From assembly GCF_041380015.1 (NCBI RefSeq), contig NZ_CP159978.1: a stretch of 64,000 nucleotides of DNA; one strand, written 5' to 3'. The stretch is from Buchananella felis. Lineage in GTDB: Bacteria; Actinomycetota; Actinomycetes; Actinomycetales; Actinomycetaceae. The position numbers were made by a program, and so were the translations under genes. The notes under the pieces are model-generated. The model saw nothing but the letters and a program-made list of their open reading frames with translations, had not been told where the DNA came from and searched no databases. Below are positions 9,054-17,677 of the stretch, piece by piece; position 1 is the first letter of the stretch; every line of letters starts with the position of its first letter.

Positions 9054-10667
9054 ATGCGTCGAGTTTTTGTTGCCACTCGCCACTTCACCGGCTACCTGGC
9101 TCCGGGCCAGCAGGTCACCCTCAACGCGCTCGGCTCGGCGCGCCTGGAGAGCGCCAACCCGGCAGCGCTGGCCCAGGCCGCCACGGGGGGCGGGCTCAGG
9201 ATCGGGCAGGCCGGGGTGAGCGTCGGCCAATCCGAGCTGGTGCTCGCCACGGACATCCCGCGCTCCTACCCGCTGCTGTGGGCGGACACCGGCACCGAGA
9301 TCGTGGTGGCAGACCGCCCCTCCCAGCTGGGCGGGCGCGGCATGCGGCTGCGCCTGGACCCGGTGGCGCAGCAGCAGTTCTACGCCAGTGGATTCGCGTG
9401 GGGCGAGCGCACGCTGCTGCAGGGGGTGCGCCAGCTGCAGGGAGGCTTCACCGTGCGCGTGGACCTGACCACCGGCGAGCACGACCGCACCCTGCCCTCC
9501 TTCCAGGTGCCCGCCGCCCAGCGGATCACCGACCCGCAGGAGGCCGACGCCGCCTTCAGCGCCGCCCTGGATGAGTCGATGGCCGCGATGGTGGAGCGCC
9601 TGGGCCGCTTCCGCCTGATCATCCCCCTCTCCGGTGGCCTGGACTCCCGCCTGCTGGTGGCCTGGCTGAAGAACCACGGCGTCACCAACGTCCTGTGCTT
9701 CACCTACGGCTTGCCCGGCTCGAAGGAAACCGAGGTCTCGCGCCGCCTGGCCGCCCTGGGCGGCTTCGACTGGAAGCTGGTGGAGATGCGGCGCGGCGCC
9801 GTGCAGGCCGCCTGGGCCGGGCCGGATGCCGCCGAGTTCATCCAGTACGCCTGGGGCGCCACCTCCCTGCCGCACGTGCAGGACTGGTACGCCATCAACG
9901 CGCTGGAGAAGAACGGCGTGATCGGCGGCAGCGAGGACGTGGTGCTGCCCGGCCACACGGTGATCGGCAACCTGCACGATGAGGACCTGCTGCTGGCCGG
10001 CGGCATGGACATGGACCAGCTGTGCCGGATCATCTACCACCACCACTGCGCCCTGGATCGTGGCCTGGCGCCCTCCGTGCAGGACAGCGTGCGCCAGGAG
10101 GTGGCCTGGATCGTGGACCAGTTGGAGGCCACCGGCCGCTACCGGGGCGGCGAGGACCGCCTGCTGTGGGCCGACGCCGTGGAGATGGTCAACATCACCG
10201 AGCGTCAACCCAAGTACATCAACAACTCCATGCGCGCCTACGAGCAGGCCGGGCTCGCCTGGGACCTGCCGATGCTGGACGCGCCCATGTGGGAATTCGC
10301 CGGGCGAATCAGTCAGGAGCTGGCCTACAACCGCGACTGGTACCGCCGTTACGTGGAGCGCTACTTCGCGGCCGCCACCGGCCAGGAGGTGCCCGAGCAC
10401 CGCCAGCAGGCCGTCTCCGCCTCCGCGAGCGCCAAGATCGGTAGAGTTCTGGCCGCGCTGCGCGTGAAGAAGGCCCTGAACAACCTGTACGTTGCCCAGC
10501 ACGTCATGCGCCACCCGCTGGGGCTGGACATGCACGCCGGGGACATCTCGCGGCCCGCGTTCGCCGCCCAGCTGGCCAGCGGGCGCCACCCGCTGGGTGT
10601 TTTCGCCCGCCAGTTGCTCACCGGGCGCTGGAATCCGCTCGTCGACCTACGGATCGAGAATGACTGA
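9054..10667 (+). CDS. Asparagine-synthase-like protein of the polysaccharide locus
   Basis: A 537-residue homologue of class B asparagine synthetase. Seen: the ATP-pyrophosphatase P-loop IPLSGGLDSRLL (about residue 190) and an N-terminal domain resembling the glutamine amidotransferase fold, but starting MRRVFVATRHF without the catalytic Cys at position 2. It therefore probably cannot use glutamine and may use ammonia or another nucleophile; such paralogues occur in surface-glycan clusters where they may amidate uronic acids (inference). The ATG at 9054 has CTGGAGGAAGC before it. The stop overlaps the next gene (ATGACTGA), so the two are likely translated together. Confidence 0.8.
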   Translation: MRRVFVATRHFTGYLAPGQQVTLNALGSARLESANPAALAQAATGGGLRIGQAGVSVGQSELVLATDIPRSYPLLWADTGTEIVVADRPSQLGGRGMRLRLDPVAQQQFYASGFAWGERTLLQGVRQLQGGFTVRVDLTTGEHDRTLPSFQVPAAQRITDPQEADAAFSAALDESMAAMVERLGRFRLIIPLSGGLDSRLLVAWLKNHGVTNVLCFTYGLPGSKETEVSRRLAALGGFDWKLVEMRRGAVQAAWAGPDAAEFIQYAWGATSLPHVQDWYAINALEKNGVIGGSEDVVLPGHTVIGNLHDEDLLLAGGMDMDQLCRIIYHHHCALDRGLAPSVQDSVRQEVAWIVDQLEATGRYRGGEDRLLWADAVEMVNITERQPKYINNSMRAYEQAGLAWDLPMLDAPMWEFAGRISQELAYNRDWYRRYVERYFAAATGQEVPEHRQQAVSASASAKIGRVLAALRVKKALNNLYVAQHVMRHPLGLDMHAGDISRPAFAAQLASGRHPLGVFARQLLTGRWNPLVDLRIEND

Positions 10668-12609
10668 TCTTCTACCTGCCCGTCCGCTGACCGCGCACCT
10701 GGGGGTGAACCGCCGGGTGCTGGTTGCCGCCGGCGTGCTGGCCCCCGTTTTCGCGCTCGCCTGGCGGGTGGGGGAGCGGGTGGAGGCCTACGACCAGGTG
10801 CTGCCCAACACGGACGGCGCCCTGCGTGAGCTGCTGGTGCAGAGTGGGGCGAGCACGGTGGGGCTCTTTGCCGCGCTGGCCGCCCTGTTTGCCGCGATGA
10901 ACGCCTGGCTGGACCGCCGCGCGGTGGGTCAGGCCGGCGGCGGGGGCGGCGGGGTGGACGACGCTGCGCCGGCCGCGCGCCAGGACGCCGCCCCCAGTGG
11001 TGGCGGCTCCGAGCGCGGAAGCGGCACCGGGGCCGCCGGTAGCGCCGGGGCCGGGGCCGAAGACGGCGGCGCCGGTGCCAGTGGCGCTAGGGCCGGCGGT
11101 AGCGCTGGGGCCAGTGGCGCTAGGGCCGGCGAGCCGGCCTGGGTGGGCTGGGCGCAGTTCGCGCTGCTGTGGGCGGCGTGGCTGCCCTACTGGTTCATGC
11201 TCTGGCCGGGCATGACCTCGTTCGACTCCTACAACCAGCTGATGCAGTCCCTGGGTCACTCCGGCTACTCCGACCACCACCCGCTGGCCATGACGGCGGT
11301 GATCGCGGCGCTGCTGGTCCCGTTCAGGTGGCTGACCGGTTCGATCGCCGGGGGGATCGGGTTGGTCACCCTCACCCAGCAGGCGGTGCTGGCGGCCCTG
11401 TTGGTCTGGTCCCTGCGCGGCATGCGGGAGCTGGGTGTGAGCGCCCGGGCCCGCTGGGTGGCGCTGGCCTTCTACGCGCTCTTCCCGATCGTGGCCTGGT
11501 ATTCGGCCAGCGTCTGGAAGGACGTGTGGCTGGCAGTCATCACCGTCCTGACCACCGTCACCATCCTGCGGGTGGTCCGCGCCGTTTCTGCGGGCACCGG
11601 CGTGCCGGTTCGCCTGTGGATCATCCTGGCCGGCGGGGTCGTGGCCATGGGCCTGGCAAAGAAGACAGGCGTCTACGTGATGGTCCTGGTGGGCGTGGTG
11701 GGCGCCGCGTACCTGTGGTTCACGGGGCGGGCCGCCGGGCGCGCCGGCGGCCGGGAGTCCACCGCGCCGGCCTGGCGGCGGACGCTGCGCGTCCCCGCAG
11801 TGTCGTGGCTCCTGTCCATCTCGGTGGGCCTGGGCACCTACACGCTGGCCCACGCCGGCCTGATGCGATTCCTGGACGCCAAGCCCGGCTCGGTGGTGGA
11901 GGCCTACTCCGTGCCCTCCCAGCAGATCGCCGGCATCGTGCGCGACCACCGCGCGGAGCTGAGCCCGCAGCAGCTGGCGGAAATCGAGCGCTTCTACCCG
12001 GGCGTGGACCTGGCGGAGATCTACCGGCCGAGCCTGGCCGACAACACCAAGGGCGCGCTGGACGCCGTTGCGCTGGAGGCACACAAGTCCGACTACGCGC
12101 GCCTGTGGCTGGGGCTGGTCAAGCAGCACCCGCGCACCGCGCTGAACGCCACCCTGGTGGGCACCCGAGGCTACTGGTACCCGGGCACCCGCTACTGGAA
12201 GGTGGGGGCCTACGACTGGTTCTCCATCCTGCGGTTAATCCACGGTGACAGCGAAGAGGCCATCGCGAAGATCGATCCGGCGGCCGTGCACCCGCCCGCC
12301 CCCAAGGAAGACATGCGCGGCTACGCGCAGTTCATTAACGAACACGCGCAGGGCACCCCGCTGGTGGGCTGGACCCTGTCCGTGGGCGGCTGGGTCTGGG
12401 CGGCCGCGATCCTGCTGGCCGGCCTGTTCATCAGGCGCCGGGAGGGCACCCTACTGCTGGCCGCGATGGTGGCCGGCCACTGGGCGATGTGCATGATCTC
12501 CCCGGTGCACGCCGAGGCCAGGTACGCCTACCCGCTCCTGCTGCTCCTGCCGGTGCTGGCGGCCCTGCTACTGGGCAGCCGGGAGCGGCTAAGGAGCGGG
12601 GCCGCCTAG
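10660..12609 (+). CDS. Large polytopic membrane protein, DUF6020-like
   Basis: A 649-residue integral membrane protein, function unknown. Seen: a helix at about residues 20-40, another near 70, an Ala/Gly/Ser-rich cytoplasmic-type stretch (about 90-165) containing the duplicated string GGSAGASGARAG, then about ten further helices with the segments WPGMTSFDSYNQL, DHHPLAMT, YSASVWKDVW and GTRGYWYPGTRYWK. The arrangement resembles glucosyltransferase-like or DUF6020 membrane proteins of actinobacterial surface loci, which have a GT-C-like look, but that role is inference. ATG 10660 overlaps the preceding stop. The stop shares CTAG with the convergent glycosyltransferase gene. Confidence 0.75.
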   Translation: MTDLLPARPLTAHLGVNRRVLVAAGVLAPVFALAWRVGERVEAYDQVLPNTDGALRELLVQSGASTVGLFAALAALFAAMNAWLDRRAVGQAGGGGGGVDDAAPAARQDAAPSGGGSERGSGTGAAGSAGAGAEDGGAGASGARAGGSAGASGARAGEPAWVGWAQFALLWAAWLPYWFMLWPGMTSFDSYNQLMQSLGHSGYSDHHPLAMTAVIAALLVPFRWLTGSIAGGIGLVTLTQQAVLAALLVWSLRGMRELGVSARARWVALAFYALFPIVAWYSASVWKDVWLAVITVLTTVTILRVVRAVSAGTGVPVRLWIILAGGVVAMGLAKKTGVYVMVLVGVVGAAYLWFTGRAAGRAGGRESTAPAWRRTLRVPAVSWLLSISVGLGTYTLAHAGLMRFLDAKPGSVVEAYSVPSQQIAGIVRDHRAELSPQQLAEIERFYPGVDLAEIYRPSLADNTKGALDAVALEAHKSDYARLWLGLVKQHPRTALNATLVGTRGYWYPGTRYWKVGAYDWFSILRLIHGDSEEAIAKIDPAAVHPPAPKEDMRGYAQFINEHAQGTPLVGWTLSVGGWVWAAAILLAGLFIRRREGTLLLAAMVAGHWAMCMISPVHAEARYAYPLLLLLPVLAALLLGSRERLRSGAA

Positions 12610-13817
12610 CCCCGGTAGAGCGCCAGGTAGGCCCGGGCCAGCGCGGCGGCGGAGTAGTCGCGGCGCAGCTCGGCCCCGATCTCCTGCGCGCTCAGCTCGT
12701 CGCAGTCGGCGAGCACGGCCTGAACGGCGTCGGCGAAGGCAGCCGGGTCCTGCCCGGCCACGATCCGCCCGGCCGGGGGCAGCACGAAGGCGGCGTGCCC
12801 GCCCTCGCCGCCCGCCACCACGGGCCGGCCACTGGCCAGCGCCTCTGCGGCGCCCAGGTAGAAGGTCTCGAACGCCGTGGTGCCCAGGAACAGGTCGAAG
12901 TCCCGGTAGCGCTGGCGCAGCTCGCCGTGCGGCACGAAGCCGGTCAGCGTGAGCGGCACCCCGAGCCGGCCCGCCAGCTCCTCCACGTCGGCGCGCAGCT
13001 CCCCGTCTCCGAACCAGGTCAGGTCGGCCGCCACCCCCCGGCGGCGCAACTCCGCAGTCACCTCCACCGCCAGCAGCGGCCGCTTGCCGGGCACCAGCCC
13101 GCCCACGCCCATCAGGCGCAGCGAGCCGTCCGCGCGTCCCCGCGCACCCACCGGCGTGCGGGGGGCGGGCGGTGGGACGTCGACGATGTTCGGCACCGCC
13201 ACCACCGGGCGGCCGGTCAGCTCCTCCAGGCGGCCGGCCAGGAAGGCAGAGACGCCCACGGTCGCGTCGGGGCGGCGCAGCAGCCGGGCGGCCAGCCCGG
13301 GCAGGCGGCGGCGCCAACCGGTGGCTGGCTGGACGAACAGGGACCAGTGCTCGGTGTGCACCCACCGCTTGCCGGGCCGGCGTGCCAGGAACGGCAGGGC
13401 GGAGGAGAACGCCATCGTGTGCACGACGTCGCACGCGGAGGCCAGAGCGCGCAGGCGGCGCCGCGCCGCGCCCCACCGCCACGGCCGGCCCGGCTCGAAC
13501 GCGATGCGCTCCACCGGCACGCGCCGCTCCCCGGCCGCGATCGAGTCCCGGGCGGGCGCACCGGCCAGCAGGCTCGGGCGGCACAGATGCACCACCCGCA
13601 CGTCGGCCACCGCAGCCAGCGCCGCGATGTCACGCTGCACAAAGGAACCCATCACCGGGTGGGCGGGCGTGGGCAGCCATGTGGTCACCACCAGCACGCG
13701 GGGGCGGCCGTCGGGGCGGGCCCAGCCGGATACGGGCCCGGGGGAGGAGGCCCCAGCCTCGTGGAGGGCACCGGCCTCAGCACCGGTCAAGGAAACACCG
13801 GGATCGTTGGGGTTCAA
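12606..13817 (-). CDS. Glycosyltransferase family 4-like
   Basis: A 403-residue GT-B glycosyltransferase. Seen: the N-terminal VLVVTTWLPTPAHPVMGSFVQRD, the HTEHW motif, the donor-domain opening LMGVGGLVPGKRPLLAVE (KR of the group 1 family), FGDGELRADVEELA, and FLGTTAFETFYLGAAEALASGRPVVAG. The start is TTG at 13817, overlapping the stop of the upstream gene as TTGA, a tight translational coupling. The first 38 residues are not conserved. Substrates unknown; second of two minus-strand transferases in this part of the surface-glycan locus. Confidence 0.87.
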   Translation of the reverse strand: MNPNDPGVSLTGAEAGALHEAGASSPGPVSGWARPDGRPRVLVVTTWLPTPAHPVMGSFVQRDIAALAAVADVRVVHLCRPSLLAGAPARDSIAAGERRVPVERIAFEPGRPWRWGAARRRLRALASACDVVHTMAFSSALPFLARRPGKRWVHTEHWSLFVQPATGWRRRLPGLAARLLRRPDATVGVSAFLAGRLEELTGRPVVAVPNIVDVPPPAPRTPVGARGRADGSLRLMGVGGLVPGKRPLLAVEVTAELRRRGVAADLTWFGDGELRADVEELAGRLGVPLTLTGFVPHGELRQRYRDFDLFLGTTAFETFYLGAAEALASGRPVVAGGEGGHAAFVLPPAGRIVAGQDPAAFADAVQAVLADCDELSAQEIGAELRRDYSAAALARAYLALYRG

Positions 13818-15001
13818 GCCGCATCCTGTCCGGGCAAGGGGGCCAGGAAGTCATCGGCTTGCGCGCCAGGGAAACCACCGCGCCGCAGGATCGCCCGCAG
13901 CGCCGCGTCCCACTTGGGCACCTCACGCTCCGAGGACCTCTCGAAGGCGGCGGCGTGGGCGGCGGCCTTGAACTCCGCCACCCTCTGCGGGGTCAACTCC
14001 CGCAGCACCTCGATCATGTCCTTTGCGCTGTGCCCCTCGGTGACGACGCCGAAACCGGTCTCCCGGACCACGTCAGCCATAGCCTTCGGGGTGGGGCCAA
14101 CGATGGCACCGATTCGCCCCTGCAGGAAGTCGAAGATCTTGTTCGGCATCGTGTTGGCGAAGTTGTAGTTGATCGGGGGCAGCAAGTGCAGGCCCAGGTC
14201 GTACTGGTTGAGGGTATCGATCAGGTCCTCGTAGGGCACCGGCTCGTGCAGGGTGACGCGCTCCTCCCGCCGCGCGATCTCGGCGAGCTCGGCCAGGTGC
14301 GGCGGGTCGTTCTTGGTCAGGTACAGGTCCAGCGTGTAGCCCGGCGTGGCCACCACTGCCTCCACCAGGGACATGATGTTGCGAGCACGATCAGAGGTGC
14401 CGGAGTGCACGCAGCGGATGGGGGAGCGCACCTCGGTCGGCTCGATGTCGTGAAACGGCGTGTTGTTCCCGACGAACCCGACCTCGACACCGAAATTGCG
14501 GCTGAACTCCTCAGCCACCACGCCCACCACCGCCGTGGAGCTGGCCGCGCGCGGCAGGTACTTCTTGCACAGCCAGAAGTACCAGGGGCCGATGCGCTTG
14601 GCCCACGGAGCGTGCTCCTCGTTCATGCGCGGGTAGTACTCGTGCAGGTCCGCGTGCACCCCGCAGGTGGGCCGCAGGCAGAGCGCCAGCGGCAGCGTCT
14701 CGATCTCGTTGGCCAGGATCACGTCGAACTTCCTGCCGCGCAGCAGGGCCTTGGCCTGCTTGACCATCGGCATCATCCAGTAGCCGCGCGTGTAGAGCTT
14801 GAACTCAAGCAGCACGTCCCACAGCTTGCTGGGGGAGGCGTACTGCATCTCAAGGTGCTGGTCCACGCCGTCGGGCGCCGCCCCGAAGCCGCAAGTGGTG
14901 ACGTGGTAACGGCCAACCGCCATCCGGATCTGCTTCAGCAGCCGCGCGTCCGAGCGCAGGGACGAAAAGCTAATGATCAAAAGCTTCGGCTTGGCGGTCA
15001 T
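13814..15001 (-). CDS. Glycosyltransferase (GT4-like)
   Basis: A 395-residue predicted glycosyltransferase. Seen: KLLIISFSSLRSDARLLKQI at the N-terminus, HADLHEYYPRMNEEH in the acceptor half, then a donor half with CVHSGTSDRARN, LTKNDPPHLAEL, VPYEDLIDTLNQYDLGLHLLPP and FANTMPNKIFDFLQGRIGAIVGPTP, which occupies the place of the E-x7-E donor motif. Closest in style to transferases acting on polyprenyl-linked intermediates. The ATG at 15001 is about 165 bases from the divergent wecB start, so both promoters must lie in 15002-15166. Confidence 0.83.
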   Translation of the reverse strand: MTAKPKLLIISFSSLRSDARLLKQIRMAVGRYHVTTCGFGAAPDGVDQHLEMQYASPSKLWDVLLEFKLYTRGYWMMPMVKQAKALLRGRKFDVILANEIETLPLALCLRPTCGVHADLHEYYPRMNEEHAPWAKRIGPWYFWLCKKYLPRAASSTAVVGVVAEEFSRNFGVEVGFVGNNTPFHDIEPTEVRSPIRCVHSGTSDRARNIMSLVEAVVATPGYTLDLYLTKNDPPHLAELAEIARREERVTLHEPVPYEDLIDTLNQYDLGLHLLPPINYNFANTMPNKIFDFLQGRIGAIVGPTPKAMADVVRETGFGVVTEGHSAKDMIEVLRELTPQRVAEFKAAAHAAAFERSSEREVPKWDAALRAILRRGGFPGAQADDFLAPLPGQDAA

Positions 15002-15166
15002 TAAAGTCTCCCCGTGGGGTCAGCACATTCGTAACGCAACTAGTCTCCCACCTTCCCCGCGCGCCCGGCCCGGCATGCCAGTGAGCGCGGCCTCACAGCG
15101 CGCCTAAGATAGGCAGCAGTTTTAAGGCCCGCCCGCGCTCGCGGCGGGGCCAGAAAGGGGAGGCCC

Positions 15167-16312
15167 GTGCAGCCCTCGATCATGGTCATTTACGGCACCC
15201 GCCCGGAGGCCATCAAGTGTGCTCCGGTCATCAACGCGCTGCGCGAATCGGATCAGCTGCAGCCCTACTGCGTGGTGACCGGGCAGCACAAGGAGATGCT
15301 CACCCAGGTCAACTCGCTGTTCGGCATCACCCCGGAGGCGGACCTGGACGTCTTTGCCCAAGGGCAGGGCCTAAACCAGCTGGCCGGCAAGATCCTGCAC
15401 CGCCTGGACCCGCTGCTGGCTGAGGTGAACCCGTCTGCCGTGCTGGTGCAGGGCGACACCACCACGGTGGCGGCGGCTGCTCTGGCGGCGTTCAACCGGC
15501 AGATCCCGGTGGTGCACCTGGAGGCCGGCCTGCGCTCGGGCGACCTGGCCAGCCCCTTCCCGGAGGAGGGCAACCGCCGCCTGGTCTCCCAGATCGCCCA
15601 GCTGCACCTGGCGCCCACCCCGCAGTCGCGCGACAACCTGCTGCGCGAGGGCGTGGACCCGGCCGCCGTGACCGTCACCGGCAACACGGTGATCGACGCG
15701 CTGAAGTACGCCACCGCCCGCCCGGCCGCCTTCGAGTCGCCGGGGCTCACCGAGGCGGTGGCCTCCGGGCGGCGCATCCTGCTGCTGACCGCCCACCGCC
15801 GCGAGAACTGGGGCGAACCCATGGCCCGGATCGGGCGGGCGCTGGCCGTGCTGGCGCGCCGCTACCCGCAGGACCTGATCGTCTACCCCATGCACGGCAA
15901 CCCGGCGGTGCGCGCCCAGATCCTGCCGCACCTGGAGGGCCTGGAGAACGTGGTGCTCACCGAGTCCCTGGACTACAACCAGTTCAGCCACCTGATCGCC
16001 GCCAGCCACGTGGTGCTCACCGACTCCGGCGGGGTCCAGGAGGAGGCGCCCTCGCTGGGCAAGCCCGTGCTGGTGCTGCGGGAGAACACGGAGCGCCCCG
16101 AGGCGGTCACCGCCGGCACCGTGAAGCTGATCGGCACCGACCTAGACCGCATCGTTGCGGAGGTCAGCGCCTTGAAGGACGACGTTGCCGCCTACCAGTC
16201 GATGGCGATGGCCGTGAACCCCTACGGCGACGGCCTGGCCGCCCAGCGCTCCGTGGCGGCTATCGCCGCGCTGCTGGGACGCGGAGAGCGGATGGCGGAC
16301 TTCGCCGCCTAG
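15167..16312 (+). CDS. wecB: UDP-N-acetylglucosamine 2-epimerase (non-hydrolysing)
   Basis: A 381-residue enzyme interconverting UDP-GlcNAc and UDP-ManNAc in the cytoplasm. Seen: YGTRPEAIKCAPVI at the N-terminus, QGDTTT, HLEAGLRSGD with downstream FPEEGNRR, LTAHRREN and TDSGGVQEEAPSLGKPVLVLRENTERPE, all diagnostic of the WecB/MnaA family at the usual length. The start is GTG 15167 after AAAGGGGAGG. It is convergent with wecC across a shared terminator; together they make UDP-ManNAcA. Residues ALKDDVAAY are encoded over a perfect copy of GGACGACGTTGCCGCC (16177-16192). Confidence 0.95.
   Translation: MQPSIMVIYGTRPEAIKCAPVINALRESDQLQPYCVVTGQHKEMLTQVNSLFGITPEADLDVFAQGQGLNQLAGKILHRLDPLLAEVNPSAVLVQGDTTTVAAAALAAFNRQIPVVHLEAGLRSGDLASPFPEEGNRRLVSQIAQLHLAPTPQSRDNLLREGVDPAAVTVTGNTVIDALKYATARPAAFESPGLTEAVASGRRILLLTAHRRENWGEPMARIGRALAVLARRYPQDLIVYPMHGNPAVRAQILPHLEGLENVVLTESLDYNQFSHLIAASHVVLTDSGGVQEEAPSLGKPVLVLRENTERPEAVTAGTVKLIGTDLDRIVAEVSALKDDVAAYQSMAMAVNPYGDGLAAQRSVAAIAALLGRGERMADFAA
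16177..16192 (+). repeat. Dispersed motif GGMCGACGYTGCCGCC (representative copy)
   Basis: One perfect copy of a 16-bp motif. Other exact copies: 754-769, 25775-25790 and 29426-29441 on this strand; 19610-19625, 22325-22340, 45348-45363 and 57515-57530 on the other. One-mismatch copies: 7693-7708, 33105-33120, 43375-43390, 55657-55672, 61058-61073 and 61112-61127. Most lie in protein tails, low-complexity linkers or gaps between genes; this one is inside the WecB reading frame. Function unknown. Confidence 0.7.
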
Positions 16313-16333
16313 CGGCCCCACCCGCGCGCGAGC

Positions 16334-16367
16334 AGAGGGGGCGTCGGACCGGTCCGACGCCCCCTCT
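16334..16367. terminator. Bidirectional terminator between wecB and wecC
   Basis: A perfect 34-base palindrome (17-bp arms, AGAGGGGGCGTCGGACC and its complement) in the gap between the convergent wecB and wecC genes, with ATT after the plus-strand arm. It lacks a long T-run, as is usual in GC-rich actinobacteria. Confidence 0.85.
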
Positions 16368-16377
16368 ATTCATTCAC

Positions 16378-17634
16378 CTAGCGCCAAAAACCGCGGGTGT
16401 CCACCACCGGCAGCGACGTCGGCAGGCACTGGCCTAGCGGGGCGAAGGCCGCGTGATCCACCAGCAGGACGGCAACGTCGGCCAACTCCAAGGCGGCCTG
16501 GGCGTCTGCCAGCTCCACGTTCGCCAGGCCGGCCAGCTGCTTGGGCAGCTCCGTCACGTGCGGCTCCACCGCCAGCACGCGCGCCTGCGGCAGCTCCTGG
16601 GCGAGGGCGGCGGTGATGGCCACGGCGGGGGACTCGCGCAGGTCGTCGATGTTGGCCTTGAACGCCAGGCCGAAGGCCGCGATCACCGGCTGCTCCTTGC
16701 CGGCCACGGCCGCCTTGACCTGGTCGATCACGAAGCTCGGCTTGGCGTCGTTGACCTCGCGGGCCGTGCGGATCAGGCGGGACTGCTCCGGCAGCGCGGA
16801 GACGATGAACCACGGGTCCACCGCGATGCAGTGGCCGCCCACGCCCGGACCGGGGCTGAGGATGTTCACGCGCGGGTGGCGGTTGGCCAGGGAGATCAGC
16901 TCCCACACGTCGATGTCCAGCTTCTCGCACAGCAGCGAGAGCTCGTTGGCGAACGCGATGTTGACGTCCCTAAAAGAGTTCTCCACCAGCTTGGCCAGCT
17001 CCGCCGTGCGCGCGTCGGTCAGCACGATCTCGCCCTGGCAGAAAGAGGCGTACAGGTCGCGGGCCCGCTCAGCGGCCGCGCGGGTCAGGCCACCCACGAT
17101 GCGGTCGTTGGTGACCATCTCTTCCATGATCCGGCCCGGCAGCACCCGCTCGGGGCAGTGCGCAAAGTGGACCACCGCCCGGCCCTGCGAGCCGTCTAGG
17201 CTCAGGTCGGGACGCTCCGACAGGATCACCTGCGCCATGAACTCGGTGGACGACGGCGGGGAGGTGGACTCCAGGATCACCAGCTCGTCACCCTTGAGCT
17301 GCGGGGCGATCGAACGCGACGCGGCCTCGATGAAAGACAGGTCAGCCGCGTGGTTGTCCCCCTTGAACGGGGTGGGCACCGCCACGATGTAGGCGCTGGC
17401 CGGCGGCACCTCCTTGGTGGCGCGCAGGCGGCCGGCGCGCACCTGCTCCGCCACCACCTCGCCCAGGCCGGCCTCCACGAACGGCAGCTCGCCCCGGTTG
17501 ACCGCATCGACGTGACGGTCAGAGACGTCCATGCCGATCACCTCGTACCCAGCCTGCGCCAACACGGCCGCCGTAGGCAGGCCGATGTAGCCAAGGCCCA
17601 CCACGCAAACCGTTTCGTTTCGCACCTGTGTCAT
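16378..17634 (-). CDS. wecC: UDP-N-acetyl-D-mannosamine dehydrogenase
   Basis: A 418-residue NAD-dependent UDP-sugar dehydrogenase that oxidises UDP-ManNAc to UDP-ManNAcA in two steps. Seen: the Rossmann motif VGLGYIGLP (12-20), TPFKGDNHADL-type substrate loop (TPFKGDNHAADLS), ESTSPPSSTE, CPERVLPG, LVENSFRDVNIAFANE, and GPGVGGHCIAVDPWF with the catalytic Cys. The last motif and TPFKG favour the ManNAc enzyme over UDP-glucose dehydrogenase. It forms a minus-strand unit with the ABC exporter 43 bases upstream. Confidence 0.93.
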   Translation of the reverse strand: MTQVRNETVCVVGLGYIGLPTAAVLAQAGYEVIGMDVSDRHVDAVNRGELPFVEAGLGEVVAEQVRAGRLRATKEVPPASAYIVAVPTPFKGDNHAADLSFIEAASRSIAPQLKGDELVILESTSPPSSTEFMAQVILSERPDLSLDGSQGRAVVHFAHCPERVLPGRIMEEMVTNDRIVGGLTRAAAERARDLYASFCQGEIVLTDARTAELAKLVENSFRDVNIAFANELSLLCEKLDIDVWELISLANRHPRVNILSPGPGVGGHCIAVDPWFIVSALPEQSRLIRTAREVNDAKPSFVIDQVKAAVAGKEQPVIAAFGLAFKANIDDLRESPAVAITAALAQELPQARVLAVEPHVTELPKQLAGLANVELADAQAALELADVAVLLVDHAAFAPLGQCLPTSLPVVDTRGFWR

Positions 17635-17677
17635 GTGTGTCTACTTTCGTCAACCTTGTGAAGGAAATCGAGAAAAC

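Noticed and set aside
6562..12609. CTAG overlaps between convergent stop codons (6562-6565 and 12606-12609) as a regulatory signal.
   Set aside because: Four-base stop overlaps are common in compact genomes; two cases are not evidence of function.
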